Shown here: in pieces, positions 1 through 9,800 of the stretch
Numbering within the stretch: position 1 is the stretch's first letter
Layout of the letters: each line of letters begins with the position of its first letter
The notes under the pieces: generated by a model
What the model was told of the DNA's origin: nothing
Database searches by the model: none
What the model saw: the letters and a program-made list of their open reading frames with translations, nothing else
Source of the DNA: G965237725 sp965237725
GTDB lineage: Bacteria; Pseudomonadota; Gammaproteobacteria; Arenicellales; Poriferihabitantaceae
DNA length: 64,000 nt
Assembly: GCA_965237725.1 (NCBI GenBank)
Contig: OZ250151.1
Span: 4,216,001-4,280,000 of the forward strand
Reading direction: 5' to 3'
Position numbers and translations under genes: made by a program

Positions 1-1
1 T

Positions 2-1087
2 CAACTGCCCTGGAAACCCGAAGTCGGCTGGCTGGCGGGGGACCTTTATCTGGATGGCAAGGTGATTGAAGCTTCACCACGGGTTGCCTTGAAAGCGCAA
101 ATTGCCAAGGCAGCAAAAAAAGGTTATCGAATGAAAACCGGGGTTGAGTGTGAATATTTTCTGACCAATGACGATGGCACTGAAATTGCTGATAAACGCG
201 ATACCCAGTCTAAACCCTGTTATGACCAGTCTGCTTTGATGCGTCGCTATGATGTGATTACCGAAATTTGTGACAGCATGATTACCTTAGGCTGGGGCCC
301 ATATCAAAACGACCATGAAGATGCAAATGGTCAATTTGAAATGAACTGGGATTATGACGACTGTTTGAAAACTGCAGATCGTCATGTATTTTTTAAATAC
401 ATGACCAAGCAGATTGCAGAAAACCATGGTCTGCGTGCGACGTTTATGCCGAAACCATTTAGCAATCTGACCGGCAATGGCTGTCATGCCCATGTTTCGG
501 TATGGGATAAAAGTGGGAAGAAGAACCTGTTTGGGGACAAAAAAGATGAAATGGGTCTGTCTAAAATGGCCTATCAATTCCTCGGCGGGATTATGCACAA
601 TGTGGAAGAGCTGACATCTATTTTTAATCCTACGGTAAACAGCTATAAACGAATTAATGCGCCTCGCACCCTTTCCGGCGCAACCTGGTCACCCAATTCG
701 GTAAGCTATGGCGGTAACAACCGTACCCATATGGTCAGAATTCCGGATGCGGGAAGATTTGAATTACGCTTAATGGATGGTGCTGCTAATCCATATCTGA
801 TGCAGGCTGGAATTCTGGCCGCAGGGCTGGATGGTGTTGCCAATAAACGCGATCCTGGAAAACGTCTGGATATCAATATGTATACCGAAGGTCACAAGGC
901 AAAAGGGCTTAAAAAGCTTCCATTGAACCTGCTTGATGCCATTCGACTGACTCAAAAGGGTGCGGCGTTGAAGAATCAACTCGGTGCGCCATTAATCGAT
1001 GCCTATTGCAAACTGAAAATGAATGAATGGGATGATTTCTCCAAATCCATCAGCCAATGGGAAAGAGATCACACCCTGGATTGTTAG
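2..1087 (+). CDS. Glutamine synthetase family protein (type III/GlnT-like), 5' end outside window
   Basis: The reading frame is open from base 2 to the TAG at 1085-1087, so the gene starts upstream of the window; a GTG at 62 is internal. The visible part is the catalytic barrel of a glutamine synthetase: an acidic metal-binding stretch around ECEYF, the NGCHAHVSVWD segment that corresponds to the active-site histidine region, NAPRTLSGATWSPN, and RIPDAGRFELRLMDGAANPY near the C-terminal arginine/glutamate motif. The family joins ammonia to glutamate, or to a related acceptor, using ATP in the cytoplasm. The spacing of these motifs is closer to the GlnT/GlnA3-like branch than to GlnA type I, so the true substrate could be another amine. 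It ends 22 bases from the convergent putA. Assignment to the superfamily is secure; the subtype is inferred. Confidence 0.85.
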   Translation, partial: QLPWKPEVGWLAGDLYLDGKVIEASPRVALKAQIAKAAKKGYRMKTGVECEYFLTNDDGTEIADKRDTQSKPCYDQSALMRRYDVITEICDSMITLGWGPYQNDHEDANGQFEMNWDYDDCLKTADRHVFFKYMTKQIAENHGLRATFMPKPFSNLTGNGCHAHVSVWDKSGKKNLFGDKKDEMGLSKMAYQFLGGIMHNVEELTSIFNPTVNSYKRINAPRTLSGATWSPNSVSYGGNNRTHMVRIPDAGRFELRLMDGAANPYLMQAGILAAGLDGVANKRDPGKRLDINMYTEGHKAKGLKKLPLNLLDAIRLTQKGAALKNQLGAPLIDAYCKLKMNEWDDFSKSISQWERDHTLDC

Positions 1088-1109
1088 TCCTGAAATTAGC
1101 GCCTCGTTT

Positions 1110-4100
1110 TTACAAATAATCGAGAGACAACAAGGTTGTATTGCCGCCGGCTGCGGTGGTATCTGTGCTGATTGAGCGCTCGATGGCGAATCGGTGTAAG
1201 TAGTGGGGCCCCCCGGCTTTGGGACCGGTTCCCGACAGGCCTTCACCACCGAATGGCTGGACACCTACAACTGCACCTATGGTGTTGCGATTGACATAAA
1301 CATTACCGACTTTTATTCGATTGGTAATCCGCTCTACAGTCGACTGAATTCGACTGTGAATACCGAATGTAAGCCCGTAGCCTACGCTGTTGATATCATC
1401 GACAACTGCATCAATTTCACTGGCTGCAAATCGACAAACATGGAGAACGGGACCAAATACTTCCTGCTCCAGGTCCTTAATACTATTAATTTCGATTACA
1501 GTTGGGCTCAAGAAAAAACCTGACTCATCACCCTGATTTTCCGGGCCTACAACTACCTGGGATCCAGCTTGTTGGTGTTTGGTAATATGTTTGTTCAGGT
1601 TATCTCTGGCACTCTGATCGATAATGGGTCCAACGTCGGTGTCAATTTCAGCGGGATTTCCAATTTTTAATTCATCCATGGCACCACACAACATTTCGAT
1701 CATGGCATCAGCGATATCATCCTGAAGATATAACACCCTAAGTGCGGAGCAGCGTTGGCCGGCGCTTTGAAATGCGGATTGTATGGCATCAACAATGACT
1801 TGCTCGGGCAGGGCGGTGGAATCTACGATCATGGCATTGATGCCGCCAGTCTCTGCTATCAACGGTACGATGGATCCCGACTTGTTTGATAGCGCGAGTT
1901 GAATATGTTTCGCTGTCTGGTTTGAGCCGGTAAAGGTAACCCCATCGGTACCAGAATGATTCACCAGTGCAGACCCTACGGTAGCGCCATCCCCGATTAA
2001 AAGTTGTAAGATATTTTCGGGAACGCCGGATTCATGTAACATTTGTACTGCACGCCAGGCAATGATGGGTGTCTGCTCTGCCGGTTTTGCAAGCACACAA
2101 TTTCCTGCTGCAAGGGCCGCACTTATTTGCCCAGTAAATATCGCCAATGGAAAATTCCAGGGGCTAATACATACAAATACACCTCGTCCATGCAACGACC
2201 ATTGATTCAATTCTCCGGTTGGACCCACCAGGGTCTGGGGGCCATCAAATTCTTCCGTGGCCTGAATGGCATAGTATCGCAAAAAGTCCACAGCCTCACG
2301 AATTTCAGCGATGGCATCCTGAATAGTTTTGCCCGCTTCTAGAATACATAATGTCATCAGTTCATCACGATTGCGTTCATAGCAATCCGCTGCAGCGAGC
2401 AGTATCTCAGCCCGGGCCTTGCCACCGAGTTCATCCCAGTTGTCCATGGCCGAGCGGGCATTGGACATGGCCTTATCAATATCTTCCAGGGTTGCATTTT
2501 TAATCTTACCGATGGCTTTCCCTGTAGATGGAGATACACAATCTTCTACAGGGTTATTTTTATAATCACTATCTTTTACCCCGGCAATCAACGGTGACAC
2601 CTCCCAGTGTTTTGAAACCTGAGTATGCGCAAACTCAAAAAACTGACTAACTGCCAGCTGATCATCAAGATTCATTCCAGAAGAATTTTTTCGATCACCC
2701 AAAATGCCCTCTGGTTCAGGAATGTTTGGATGGGATTTGTGGTCGAGGTCGTCAAGGGCTTTGATTGGATCAGCAACAATTTTTTCAACGGGCAATTCTT
2801 TGTCTACCAGTCTATTAACAAAAGAACTGTTTGCGCCATTTTCCAGCAAGCGTCGAACAAGATAAGCCAATAAATCCCTGTGAGGTCCAACTGGCGCATA
2901 GATTCGGCAATTAACCCCAAATTGGTTTATCACGTGATCGTACAGAATCTCTCCCATGCCATGGAGACATTGAAATTCGAAATCTTTTCGGTCTCCCGCC
3001 AATTCAAGTACAGCGGCCACGGAAAGGGCGTTGTGGGTTGCGAATAAAGGGTAAAACGCGTTTGCATTTGCCAGCAGTTTTTGGGCGCAGACGAGATAGG
3101 CAACGTCTGTGGTTATTTTACGGGTGTAAACAGGATAACCATCATAACCTTCCACCTGGGCATTTTTGATTTCAGTATCCCAGTAGGCACCTTTTACCAG
3201 GCGAATCATCAACCTGCGTTGAGTGGCTTCGGCCAAGTTTTCAACCCAGTCGATGACATAAGGTGCCCGTTTCTGATAGGCCTGAATCACAAAACCCAAT
3301 CCATTCCAGTTGCTAAGTGCCGATTCATGGCATAACTTCTCCAATAAACTTAAAGACGGATCCAGACGTTCCGACTCTTCAGCATCGATGGTCAGGCCGA
3401 TATTGTATGACTTTGCCTGTACACAGAGTTTTAACAACCTGGGATATAGTTCATCGACCACCCGATTTTGCTGGGCGAATTCATAGCGAGGATGTAATGC
3501 TGAAAGCTTTACTGAAATCCCCGCGCTCACATTGGGATCATTAGCCGTTTGTTTTTTACCGATGGCATCAATGGCCATTTCATAGGCCTGAATATAGTGT
3601 TGGGCATCTTTTTCGGTACGAGCCGCTTCTCCTAGCATATCGAATGAATAACAATAACCCTGCTTTTCCCGTGTTTCCGCAACTTTAAGGCCACCTTGAA
3701 TTGTTTCTGCCAGGACAAACTGTTTGCCCATAATTCTCATTGCTTGCTTCACAGCCGCTCTGATCACGGGCTCTCCGCTGCGCGCAATCAGCCTGCCTAG
3801 ATAATCGCCGGCGTCTTCTACAACTGCCTTATCCAGGGAAATCACCTTACCCGTAAGCATCAATCCCCAGGTCGACGCATTAACAAAAAGTGACTCGCTT
3901 TCACCAAGATGGGAGGCCCAGTTACCCTCAGAAAGTTTGTCCTGTATGAGCTGATCTGCAGTCTCTGCATCTGGCACCCGCAACAATGCTTCGGCCAGGC
4001 ACATTAATGCCACGCCTTCCATACTGGACAACTTAAATTCCTGGAGGAATGCATCCAGACCACCATGGCTTTCATTCTGGTTTCGAATTTGATTGACCAG

Positions 4101-4256
4101 TTCCATGGCCTGTTTTTCGATTTGGTTTCTCTGGCTTTTCGAGATATCCAGAGTTTTTAGCAATTCCTCAACGCATTTGGTTTCATCGAGATGATAATGC
4201 TGGCGGATACCCAGGCGCATCGGACTGGGATCTGGAATTGGCGGGGTAAAAATCAT
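1110..4256 (-). CDS. putA: Bifunctional proline dehydrogenase / P5C dehydrogenase PutA, short form
   Basis: This enzyme oxidises proline to pyrroline-5-carboxylate with FAD and then to glutamate with NAD. The N-terminal half carries the proline dehydrogenase barrel (SVKLSALHPRYEF, TIDAEESERLDPSL, LVKGAYWDTEIK). The C-terminal half is an aldehyde dehydrogenase with SPWNFPLAIFTGQ, the glutamate in AETGG and the catalytic cysteine in GQRCSA. I place the start at the ATG at 4254-4256, giving 1048 residues. A longer frame to 4340 adds a hydrophobic stretch that is not typical of the family. At this length it is a short PutA without the N-terminal ribbon-helix-helix DNA-binding domain of the E. coli enzyme, so it probably does not repress its own gene. 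It sits tail to tail with the glutamine synthetase-like gene, both acting around glutamate. Confidence 0.95.
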   Translation of the reverse strand: MIFTPPIPDPSPMRLGIRQHYHLDETKCVEELLKTLDISKSQRNQIEKQAMELVNQIRNQNESHGGLDAFLQEFKLSSMEGVALMCLAEALLRVPDAETADQLIQDKLSEGNWASHLGESESLFVNASTWGLMLTGKVISLDKAVVEDAGDYLGRLIARSGEPVIRAAVKQAMRIMGKQFVLAETIQGGLKVAETREKQGYCYSFDMLGEAARTEKDAQHYIQAYEMAIDAIGKKQTANDPNVSAGISVKLSALHPRYEFAQQNRVVDELYPRLLKLCVQAKSYNIGLTIDAEESERLDPSLSLLEKLCHESALSNWNGLGFVIQAYQKRAPYVIDWVENLAEATQRRLMIRLVKGAYWDTEIKNAQVEGYDGYPVYTRKITTDVAYLVCAQKLLANANAFYPLFATHNALSVAAVLELAGDRKDFEFQCLHGMGEILYDHVINQFGVNCRIYAPVGPHRDLLAYLVRRLLENGANSSFVNRLVDKELPVEKIVADPIKALDDLDHKSHPNIPEPEGILGDRKNSSGMNLDDQLAVSQFFEFAHTQVSKHWEVSPLIAGVKDSDYKNNPVEDCVSPSTGKAIGKIKNATLEDIDKAMSNARSAMDNWDELGGKARAEILLAAADCYERNRDELMTLCILEAGKTIQDAIAEIREAVDFLRYYAIQATEEFDGPQTLVGPTGELNQWSLHGRGVFVCISPWNFPLAIFTGQISAALAAGNCVLAKPAEQTPIIAWRAVQMLHESGVPENILQLLIGDGATVGSALVNHSGTDGVTFTGSNQTAKHIQLALSNKSGSIVPLIAETGGINAMIVDSTALPEQVIVDAIQSAFQSAGQRCSALRVLYLQDDIADAMIEMLCGAMDELKIGNPAEIDTDVGPIIDQSARDNLNKHITKHQQAGSQVVVGPENQGDESGFFLSPTVIEINSIKDLEQEVFGPVLHVCRFAASEIDAVVDDINSVGYGLTFGIHSRIQSTVERITNRIKVGNVYVNRNTIGAVVGVQPFGGEGLSGTGPKAGGPHYLHRFAIERSISTDTTAAGGNTTLLSLDYL

Positions 4257-4455
4257 ATTTATAACGTATAGAAAAATAATTAATAGGCCAACAATATCAT
4301 TCTCAGATGAAATTGCATAACCTGCAGATTTCATCAGCATTAAATTGGTATTTCGGTTTCTAACAAAGGTTAAATTGCATAGAATAGGGCGGTCTCAATT
4401 TCTGCCTATGAAAGATGTGAAATGGCAGAGAGGCCAAGAGGCTGGATACAATTTA

Positions 4456-4570
4456 TGGCGGTGAAAGTTTGCCTCCCTGATGGCGATGTGTTGTGAACCC
4501 GGTCAGATCCGGAAGGAAGCAGCCGCAGCAACTATTTCGGGTGTCAGGGTAAGGTATTCTGGATCCGCCA
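4456..4570 (+). ncRNA. ffs: Signal recognition particle RNA (4.5S)
   Basis: The core GGTCAGATCCGGAAGGAAGC at 4501-4520 is the almost invariant apical domain of bacterial 4.5S RNA, with the GGAA tetraloop and asymmetric internal loop that bind Ffh. The ends TGGCGG (4456-4461) and CCGCCA (4565-4570) pair to close one long hairpin of about 115 nt, the usual size. With Ffh the RNA directs membrane protein synthesis. A TACAAT at 4447-4452 could be its -10 box. The gene lies 85 bases upstream of dnaX, an arrangement found in several gammaproteobacteria. The exact ends are estimated from the pairing. Confidence 0.95.
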
Positions 4571-4654
4571 CCTCTTCGAGTTTTAATGTGCTAATTCAGT
4601 TAGCAAAGCAATCAAAATTTAACTTCCTGCAGACTACGAATTGACAATACCAAG

Positions 4655-6397
4655 ATGAGTTACCTCGCCCTTGCGCGCAAATGGCGCCCGAAAGTATTTT
4701 CTGAGGTCATCGGCCAGGAACACGTCGTTTCCGCATTATCCAATGCGCTTAATAATCAGCGCGTCCATCATGCATTTCTGTTTACTGGAACCAGGGGGGT
4801 TGGCAAAACCACACTGGCCCGAATTTTTGCCAAGGCATTGAATTGTGAATCCGGGGTGAGTGCAGAGCCTTGTGGAGAATGTATTGCCTGTCAGGGTGTG
4901 GATCAGGGAAATTTTATCGATTTGATCGAGGTGGATGCGGCCTCCCGAACCAAGGTGGATGACACCCGGGAATTACTCGACAATGTTCAGTACACACCAA
5001 CCATGGGCCGGTTCAAAATTTATTTAATTGACGAAGTCCATATGCTTTCGTCTCATAGTTTTAATGCATTGCTCAAAACCCTGGAAGAGCCGCCAGAGCA
5101 CGTAAAGTTTTTACTGGCTACTACAAATCCGCAAAAACTACCGGCGACCATATTGTCGCGATGTATCCAGTTTAACCTCAAGGCTGTGGATATAGGCCGA
5201 TTAACCGGTCAACTGGAAAAAATTCTCGACGCCGAAAATATAAAATTTGACACCGCTGCATTAATGGTCCTGGCACGTTCCGCAAATGGAAGTGTGCGCG
5301 ATGCCTTGAGTTTGCTCGACCAGGCCATTGCATTTAGTAATGGCGATATCAGCACCGATCATGTGCGCAGCATGTTGGGGATGATCGATGATCGACTTAT
5401 TGTGCAATTACTCGAGCAGGTAATCGAGAATGATTCTGTAGCTGTTCTTGAATCGGTTTCTCAGATGGCAGAACGTTCGGCGGACTATGCTTCAGCGCTG
5501 GATGAGCTATTGACCCTGATCCACAATCTATCGCTATTTCAGGTCAGCCCACAATCTGTGGAATGGAAGGGAATAGATACTTCAGCATTGACTGAGCTTG
5601 GAGAACGTATTGAGCCTGAATCACTACAACTGCTTTATCAAATTGCTGTATTGGGGAAGCGGGATTTTGATTATGCGCCGGATCCGAGATCAGGGTTTGA
5701 AATGGTATTAATCCGTATGCTGGCGTTTCAACCCCGCAAAATAGACGCTTCGGGATCAAATCCTGGTGGGAATGCCACCGATACAAAACCGACCATAGCG
5801 AAGACTGAAAACAAGTCGTCCGTGGAAGCCAAGTCCATAGAAGCTAAGCCCGCAGAACAAAAACTCCACGTTGTTACAAAAACCGCTGTGGCCCCAGGTG
5901 ATAGTGATGGTGATGGTGATGGGGATCAGAATCAGACCGATACCCAGGCGCCCCCTGCCCGTAATCATTCAGTAACCAATATCGATCTGGACAAGTTATT
6001 GGTGGCAGATGGATGGCAGCAGTTTATCGAAGATTCTGAGATGGTTGGCATATCCAGAGAGTTACTGATGAATATGATTCCCCAGTCAATTGAAGAAAAT
6101 GTATTAAATTTAACCCTGGATTCCGCCAGTCGTCAAATGTTTAACAATGATCGTCTTAGAAAGATTGAGGGCTATTGTAAAAATAAACTATCCCTCGATT
6201 TGAAGCTCAATGTGGTTATCGATGATTTAAGTGATGGTAATTCCAAGTTAGAAACGCCAACCCAGAAAAACGGCAGAGAGCAGAAGGAACGGGAAGCCAA
6301 TGCCCGTCAGGCATTTATTCATGATTCCAATGTTCAGGCCCTGGTGGATACGTTTGACGCTGAAATTGTCAACGAAACCATCAAACCTGCTTCTTAA
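4655..6397 (+). CDS. dnaX: DNA polymerase III subunit gamma/tau
   Basis: This is the clamp-loader ATPase of the replicative polymerase. In the 580 residues, Walker A is GTRGVGKT (45-52), the four zinc cysteines are C64, C73, C76 and C79, Walker B is LIDEVH (124-129), and the sensor/arginine-finger SRC motif is at 168-170. Residues from about 370 to 440 are a low-complexity linker that includes alternating Asp-Gly repeats, followed by a tau-like C-terminal domain that in other species contacts the polymerase and helicase. I saw no A AAA AAG slippery heptamer of the kind that produces gamma in E. coli. It follows the SRP RNA. The usual downstream partners ybaB-recR are separated from it here by an opposite-strand gene. 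Confidence 0.97.
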   Translation: MSYLALARKWRPKVFSEVIGQEHVVSALSNALNNQRVHHAFLFTGTRGVGKTTLARIFAKALNCESGVSAEPCGECIACQGVDQGNFIDLIEVDAASRTKVDDTRELLDNVQYTPTMGRFKIYLIDEVHMLSSHSFNALLKTLEEPPEHVKFLLATTNPQKLPATILSRCIQFNLKAVDIGRLTGQLEKILDAENIKFDTAALMVLARSANGSVRDALSLLDQAIAFSNGDISTDHVRSMLGMIDDRLIVQLLEQVIENDSVAVLESVSQMAERSADYASALDELLTLIHNLSLFQVSPQSVEWKGIDTSALTELGERIEPESLQLLYQIAVLGKRDFDYAPDPRSGFEMVLIRMLAFQPRKIDASGSNPGGNATDTKPTIAKTENKSSVEAKSIEAKPAEQKLHVVTKTAVAPGDSDGDGDGDQNQTDTQAPPARNHSVTNIDLDKLLVADGWQQFIEDSEMVGISRELLMNMIPQSIEENVLNLTLDSASRQMFNNDRLRKIEGYCKNKLSLDLKLNVVIDDLSDGNSKLETPTQKNGREQKEREANARQAFIHDSNVQALVDTFDAEIVNETIKPAS

Positions 6398-6439
6398 TAA
6401 ACCCGCATCTCAAAAAGAGATTCGCCTTCAATTTTAGAT

Positions 6440-7828
6440 TCAATCACAAACTTTATTTGCGACATCAAAATTGAAGTAGTCCATTGGAAACCATCGGGCT
6501 TCTGAAACAATTAACATTTCCATTTCGTCATAGGTATTGAGAAACTCGAATACGGTTTCGCCGTCCGCTGTAACTTCAAGTATTCGACCCTGGTGGGGGG
6601 ACGAAATTAAAATATTGCCGTTTGGTAAGACCTGATGTACGCCTCTGGCACCGCTATATACTTTGTCGTTTTCGCCGCGGTAAATAATTTCCGTCGCATA
6701 CGATTTGGGATCAATTTTAGTGATATTGGTATAACGAACATAGTCCCCATCGGACAAGTAATTATCATTTCCCTCACTGGCTTCGCGCATATTATTGTCG
6801 TAAATGGTAATGGTGCCGTCGGGTTGCCAGTCCGAATCATGGGGCCTGCGAACAATGCCCGATCGCCACCATTTAATTCTTAAGTCCTGGGGGTCAATAA
6901 CAAAAACCAGATTTGTGGACCTATGAGTGATTAATAAATCACCTGCCTGAAACATCGGAAATGCCCCGGCAAGCCTCGCTGGCAATGGCTCGATATCATT
7001 CTTGTGAATAGGATCACTCAACCATTGGCCGCTACTGATACGCCGCCGCGGGGTAAATATAGAGATTTCCGAATTGGCCTGATGTATTTGTTGCAGTGTG
7101 ATGGTGCGAATAACTTCCCCAGTAGCGAGATCAACCTGCTCTATATCACCAGAACCGAACGTCCACAGGGTTTGATCGTCTTCGTTAAGGGCGGTTACGT
7201 GATGATAGGGCCCGAGTGCAGACCAGCGTATATTTCCACAGAAGTCTACATTGTGCATGCCATTGCCGCGATAACCTTCATTAAGAATTAGTGTGCCGTC
7301 GTTCAGCACTTCCAGACCCTGAGGAAGGCGTAAATTGGCTGGCTTTAATTTTCGATCGCCACCGTCTTGTTTATTTTTTTGGGTAATAATCTCCTTTAAA
7401 GCTTTCTGGTCAATAGTCCATCTATGGATCAGTTGATTATTTTCATCCAGTAATATACCGGCATGAAGGGTGTCGGAATAATCAAAGGTGCCATAGATAA
7501 ATCGGTAGCCTTCGAGTTGCTTATGGGTAGAAAATAATTGAGGGGACTGTCGTCTCGAACGAAGTCCTTCAATTTCTACCAGAGAATAACTGCGATCACT
7601 GCTCGCCTGATAATCATACAGCTGCCTGGAGGGCCGAATATTTAAATCATTTACAATTTTGTCTGTAACTTTGTTTTCTTCCCCATCTGCACCCTTAACG
7701 AAGGCAAGGATTTCCTGCTCTATTGGCGCAACCCAGGACCATGGAAAAACCTGGAACCGAGTCATGGCATATCCCCATGCAAAAAACAATGTGGCGACTA
7801 CGTAGCTGACAATTATTAAACGACGCAT
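6440..7828 (-). CDS. Arylsulfotransferase-like membrane-anchored protein (copy 1)
   Basis: The 462-residue protein has one N-terminal membrane helix (about 4-22) and a periplasmic part with the repeated blades of an arylsulfotransferase-type beta-propeller: LDENNQLIHRW, LPQGLEVLNDGTLILNEGYRGNG, VFVIDPQDLRIKWWRSG, RRPHDSDWQPDGTITIYDNN, and GVHQVLPNGNILISSPHQGRI. I place it in the Arylsulfotran_2-like group, whose true substrates are mostly unknown, so sulfate transfer is only a possibility. It is a paralogue of the gene at 26324-27619: both share an N-terminal FPW...E/NE...FVKG segment and the same propeller order. It stands alone between dnaX and ybaB, which are usually adjacent, and this suggests insertion at this site. 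Confidence 0.7.
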   Translation of the reverse strand: MRRLIIVSYVVATLFFAWGYAMTRFQVFPWSWVAPIEQEILAFVKGADGEENKVTDKIVNDLNIRPSRQLYDYQASSDRSYSLVEIEGLRSRRQSPQLFSTHKQLEGYRFIYGTFDYSDTLHAGILLDENNQLIHRWTIDQKALKEIITQKNKQDGGDRKLKPANLRLPQGLEVLNDGTLILNEGYRGNGMHNVDFCGNIRWSALGPYHHVTALNEDDQTLWTFGSGDIEQVDLATGEVIRTITLQQIHQANSEISIFTPRRRISSGQWLSDPIHKNDIEPLPARLAGAFPMFQAGDLLITHRSTNLVFVIDPQDLRIKWWRSGIVRRPHDSDWQPDGTITIYDNNMREASEGNDNYLSDGDYVRYTNITKIDPKSYATEIIYRGENDKVYSGARGVHQVLPNGNILISSPHQGRILEVTADGETVFEFLNTYDEMEMLIVSEARWFPMDYFNFDVANKVCD

Positions 7829-8068
7829 ATTTCTGACAATGATTGGACGGTATGGAATTACAAGGCGCGTATTTTATGTCGATTGAATGGATAATAGGGT
7901 TGATTATCAAAAGATTTCTAAAAATTAATTCGATGCTGGATTTTTACACAGGGTTGGAATTAGATATGGATTTGGGGTAATTTCCCCTTGACGGTCTGTG
8001 GTAAGCTGAATTACAAACACATCGTAGCAAATACGGTATTTTTAACCCATTAAACAACAGGTAATCTA

Positions 8069-8389
8069 ATGAAAGGTGGACTCGGAAACATAATGAAGCA
8101 GGCCCAGGCTATGCAGGAGAACATGAAAAAAGCCCAGGAAGAGCTTGCCAGTATAGAGGTATCTGGACAGTCCGGCGCAGGCATGGTCGATGTCACCATG
8201 ACCTGCCGCTATGACGTAAAGAAAATAACTATTGATCCCGAATTATTAAGTGATGACAAAGATGTTCTCGAAGATCTGATTGCCGCTGCATTTAATGATG
8301 CGGTAAGAAAGGTTGAGAAGGCAACTGAAGATAAGATGGGTGGGCTGGCTTCCGGAATGAATATTCCTGGCCTAAAGTTACCTTTTTAA
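8069..8389 (+). CDS. ybaB: YbaB/EbfC nucleoid-associated protein
   Basis: A 106-residue protein of the usual family length: an N-terminal helix rich in Gln/Met/Lys (MKQAQAMQENMKKAQEEL), a central beta part (VTMTCRYDVKKITIDPELL) and a C-terminal helix ending in GLASGMNIPGLKLPF. The family forms tweezer-shaped dimers that bind DNA in the nucleoid. Its stop overlaps the recR start in TAATG, so the two are probably translationally coupled. A TTGACG at 7988-7993, followed 17 bases later by a poor TTACAA, is a possible but weak promoter. Confidence 0.95.
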   Translation: MKGGLGNIMKQAQAMQENMKKAQEELASIEVSGQSGAGMVDVTMTCRYDVKKITIDPELLSDDKDVLEDLIAAAFNDAVRKVEKATEDKMGGLASGMNIPGLKLPF

Positions 8390-8985
8390 TGGCAGATCCA
8401 CGTTCCGTCGAGGGCCTAAAACAGGCCTTGCAACGTCTTCCTAGCGTTGGCCCAAAATCAGCCCAGCGCATGGCTTTCCATTTACTCGAGCGTGATCGGG
8501 ACGGTGCTCGGCAAATTGGCGAAGCTATCCGCCAGGCGCTGTCCAAAGTTAATCACTGCAATCGATGTAATAATTTCAGTGAATCTGAACTTTGCCCGAT
8601 TTGTTCATCGAGTAAACGCAATCCATCACTGCTGTGTGTGGTGGAAACCCCCGCTGATCTTGAGGCCATTGAACAGGCTGGAATTTATCAGGGTATGTAC
8701 TTTGTACTCATGGGACATTTATCCCCTCTGGATGATATTGGACCCGACCAACTGGGTATCAAACAACTTTTGCAGCTCATCGAAATTGAAAAAATCGAAG
8801 AAATTATCCTGGCAAATAACCTGACTTTGGAAGGCCAGGCCACGGGGGATTTTTTACTCGACCTGCTTACGGATAAACCGTTAAAAGTTACCCGATTGGC
8901 CAGGGGCATGCCCATGGGCGGTGAGCTGGAATACATGGATCCCGGCACCCTGCATCAAGCGTTTGCAGATCGTCGATCGGTATAA
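8389..8985 (+). CDS. recR: Recombination mediator RecR
   Basis: RecR works with RecF and RecO to load RecA at single-stranded gaps. The 198 residues show the N-terminal helix-hairpin-helix (LQRLPSVGPKSAQRMAFHLL), a four-cysteine zinc finger (CNRC...CPIC, about residues 57-72), the Toprim segment LLCVVETPADLEAIE and the C-terminal ring-forming region with VTRLARGMPMGGELEYMD. The length matches E. coli RecR. The start overlaps the ybaB stop by one base. Confidence 0.97.
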   Translation: MADPRSVEGLKQALQRLPSVGPKSAQRMAFHLLERDRDGARQIGEAIRQALSKVNHCNRCNNFSESELCPICSSSKRNPSLLCVVETPADLEAIEQAGIYQGMYFVLMGHLSPLDDIGPDQLGIKQLLQLIEIEKIEEIILANNLTLEGQATGDFLLDLLTDKPLKVTRLARGMPMGGELEYMDPGTLHQAFADRRSV

Positions 8986-9005
8986 CTATACCCGGCTTTT
9001 GTGTA

Positions 9006-9788
9006 ATGAATCGAATTGCTGGATGTGTGGAGTATTGTGGTGTCAACTATTCTGGCTGGCAGCGTCAAAAGAATGCGAACAGCATACAACACGAGGTTGA
9101 ACATGCGCTTACAAAAGTGGCTGACGAATCTGTTACTGTGATTGCCGCTGGGCGCACCGATACGGGTGTTCATGCTATTGGTCAAGTTATTCATTTTGAT
9201 ACTCATAGTGAACGCAGCCAGATTGAATGGTTGAGGGGAGTAAACACCTATTTACCCGATGATATCTCTCTGGTATGGACTCATAATGTGGACAATGATT
9301 TTCATGCCCGATTTGGCGCTAAAAAACGTCGCTATCGTTATGTCATATTTAATCGAGCGGTTAGCCCTAGTTTCCTCTATGGGCGGGTTACCTGGAACTG
9401 GTCGAAACTAGATTTATTTTTAATGCAAAGAGCAGCCAAAGATCTGATTGGAAAACATGATTTCAGTGCTTATCGTGCGGCAGGGTGCCAGAGCAAACAT
9501 CCGGTTAAAGAAATTTATCAGTTAGATATGGACCAATCTGGTCCGTGGATCTGGCTGGATGTGGTTGCAGACGGCTTTTTGCATCACATGGTGCGCAATA
9601 TCGTCGGTGTGCTACTACGAATTGGAGAACGGCTGGAATCCGTACACTGGGCCCAACAGGTACTGGAAAGCCGAGATAGAAAAACCGGCGGTATGACTGC
9701 GCCCCCTGATGGCCTTTATTTTGCATCCGTCGAATATGACAGTAGCTATGGACTACCCCAACCGCCCGACGTATGCCGATTTTGGTAG
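9006..9788 (+). CDS. truA: tRNA pseudouridine(38-40) synthase TruA
   Basis: TruA isomerises uridines 38-40 in the anticodon stem. The catalytic aspartate is in AAGRTDTGVHAIGQV (near residue 52). Other family blocks are VEYCGVNYSGWQRQ, FHARFGAKKRRYRYVI, KHDFSAYRAAGCQSK and DGFLHHMVRNIVGVLL. The length of 260 is normal. It begins 20 bases after recR and is followed by the palindromic element and trpF, giving the truA-trpF-accD-folC order of Pseudomonas-like genomes. Confidence 0.97.
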   Translation: MNRIAGCVEYCGVNYSGWQRQKNANSIQHEVEHALTKVADESVTVIAAGRTDTGVHAIGQVIHFDTHSERSQIEWLRGVNTYLPDDISLVWTHNVDNDFHARFGAKKRRYRYVIFNRAVSPSFLYGRVTWNWSKLDLFLMQRAAKDLIGKHDFSAYRAAGCQSKHPVKEIYQLDMDQSGPWIWLDVVADGFLHHMVRNIVGVLLRIGERLESVHWAQQVLESRDRKTGGMTAPPDGLYFASVEYDSSYGLPQPPDVCRFW

Positions 9789-9800
9789 AATTACCCTAAC

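Noticed and set aside
4257..4340. N-terminal extension of PutA from the start at 4340
   Set aside because: The extra 28 residues are hydrophobic and absent from the family; the ATG at 4256 gives the expected N-terminus.
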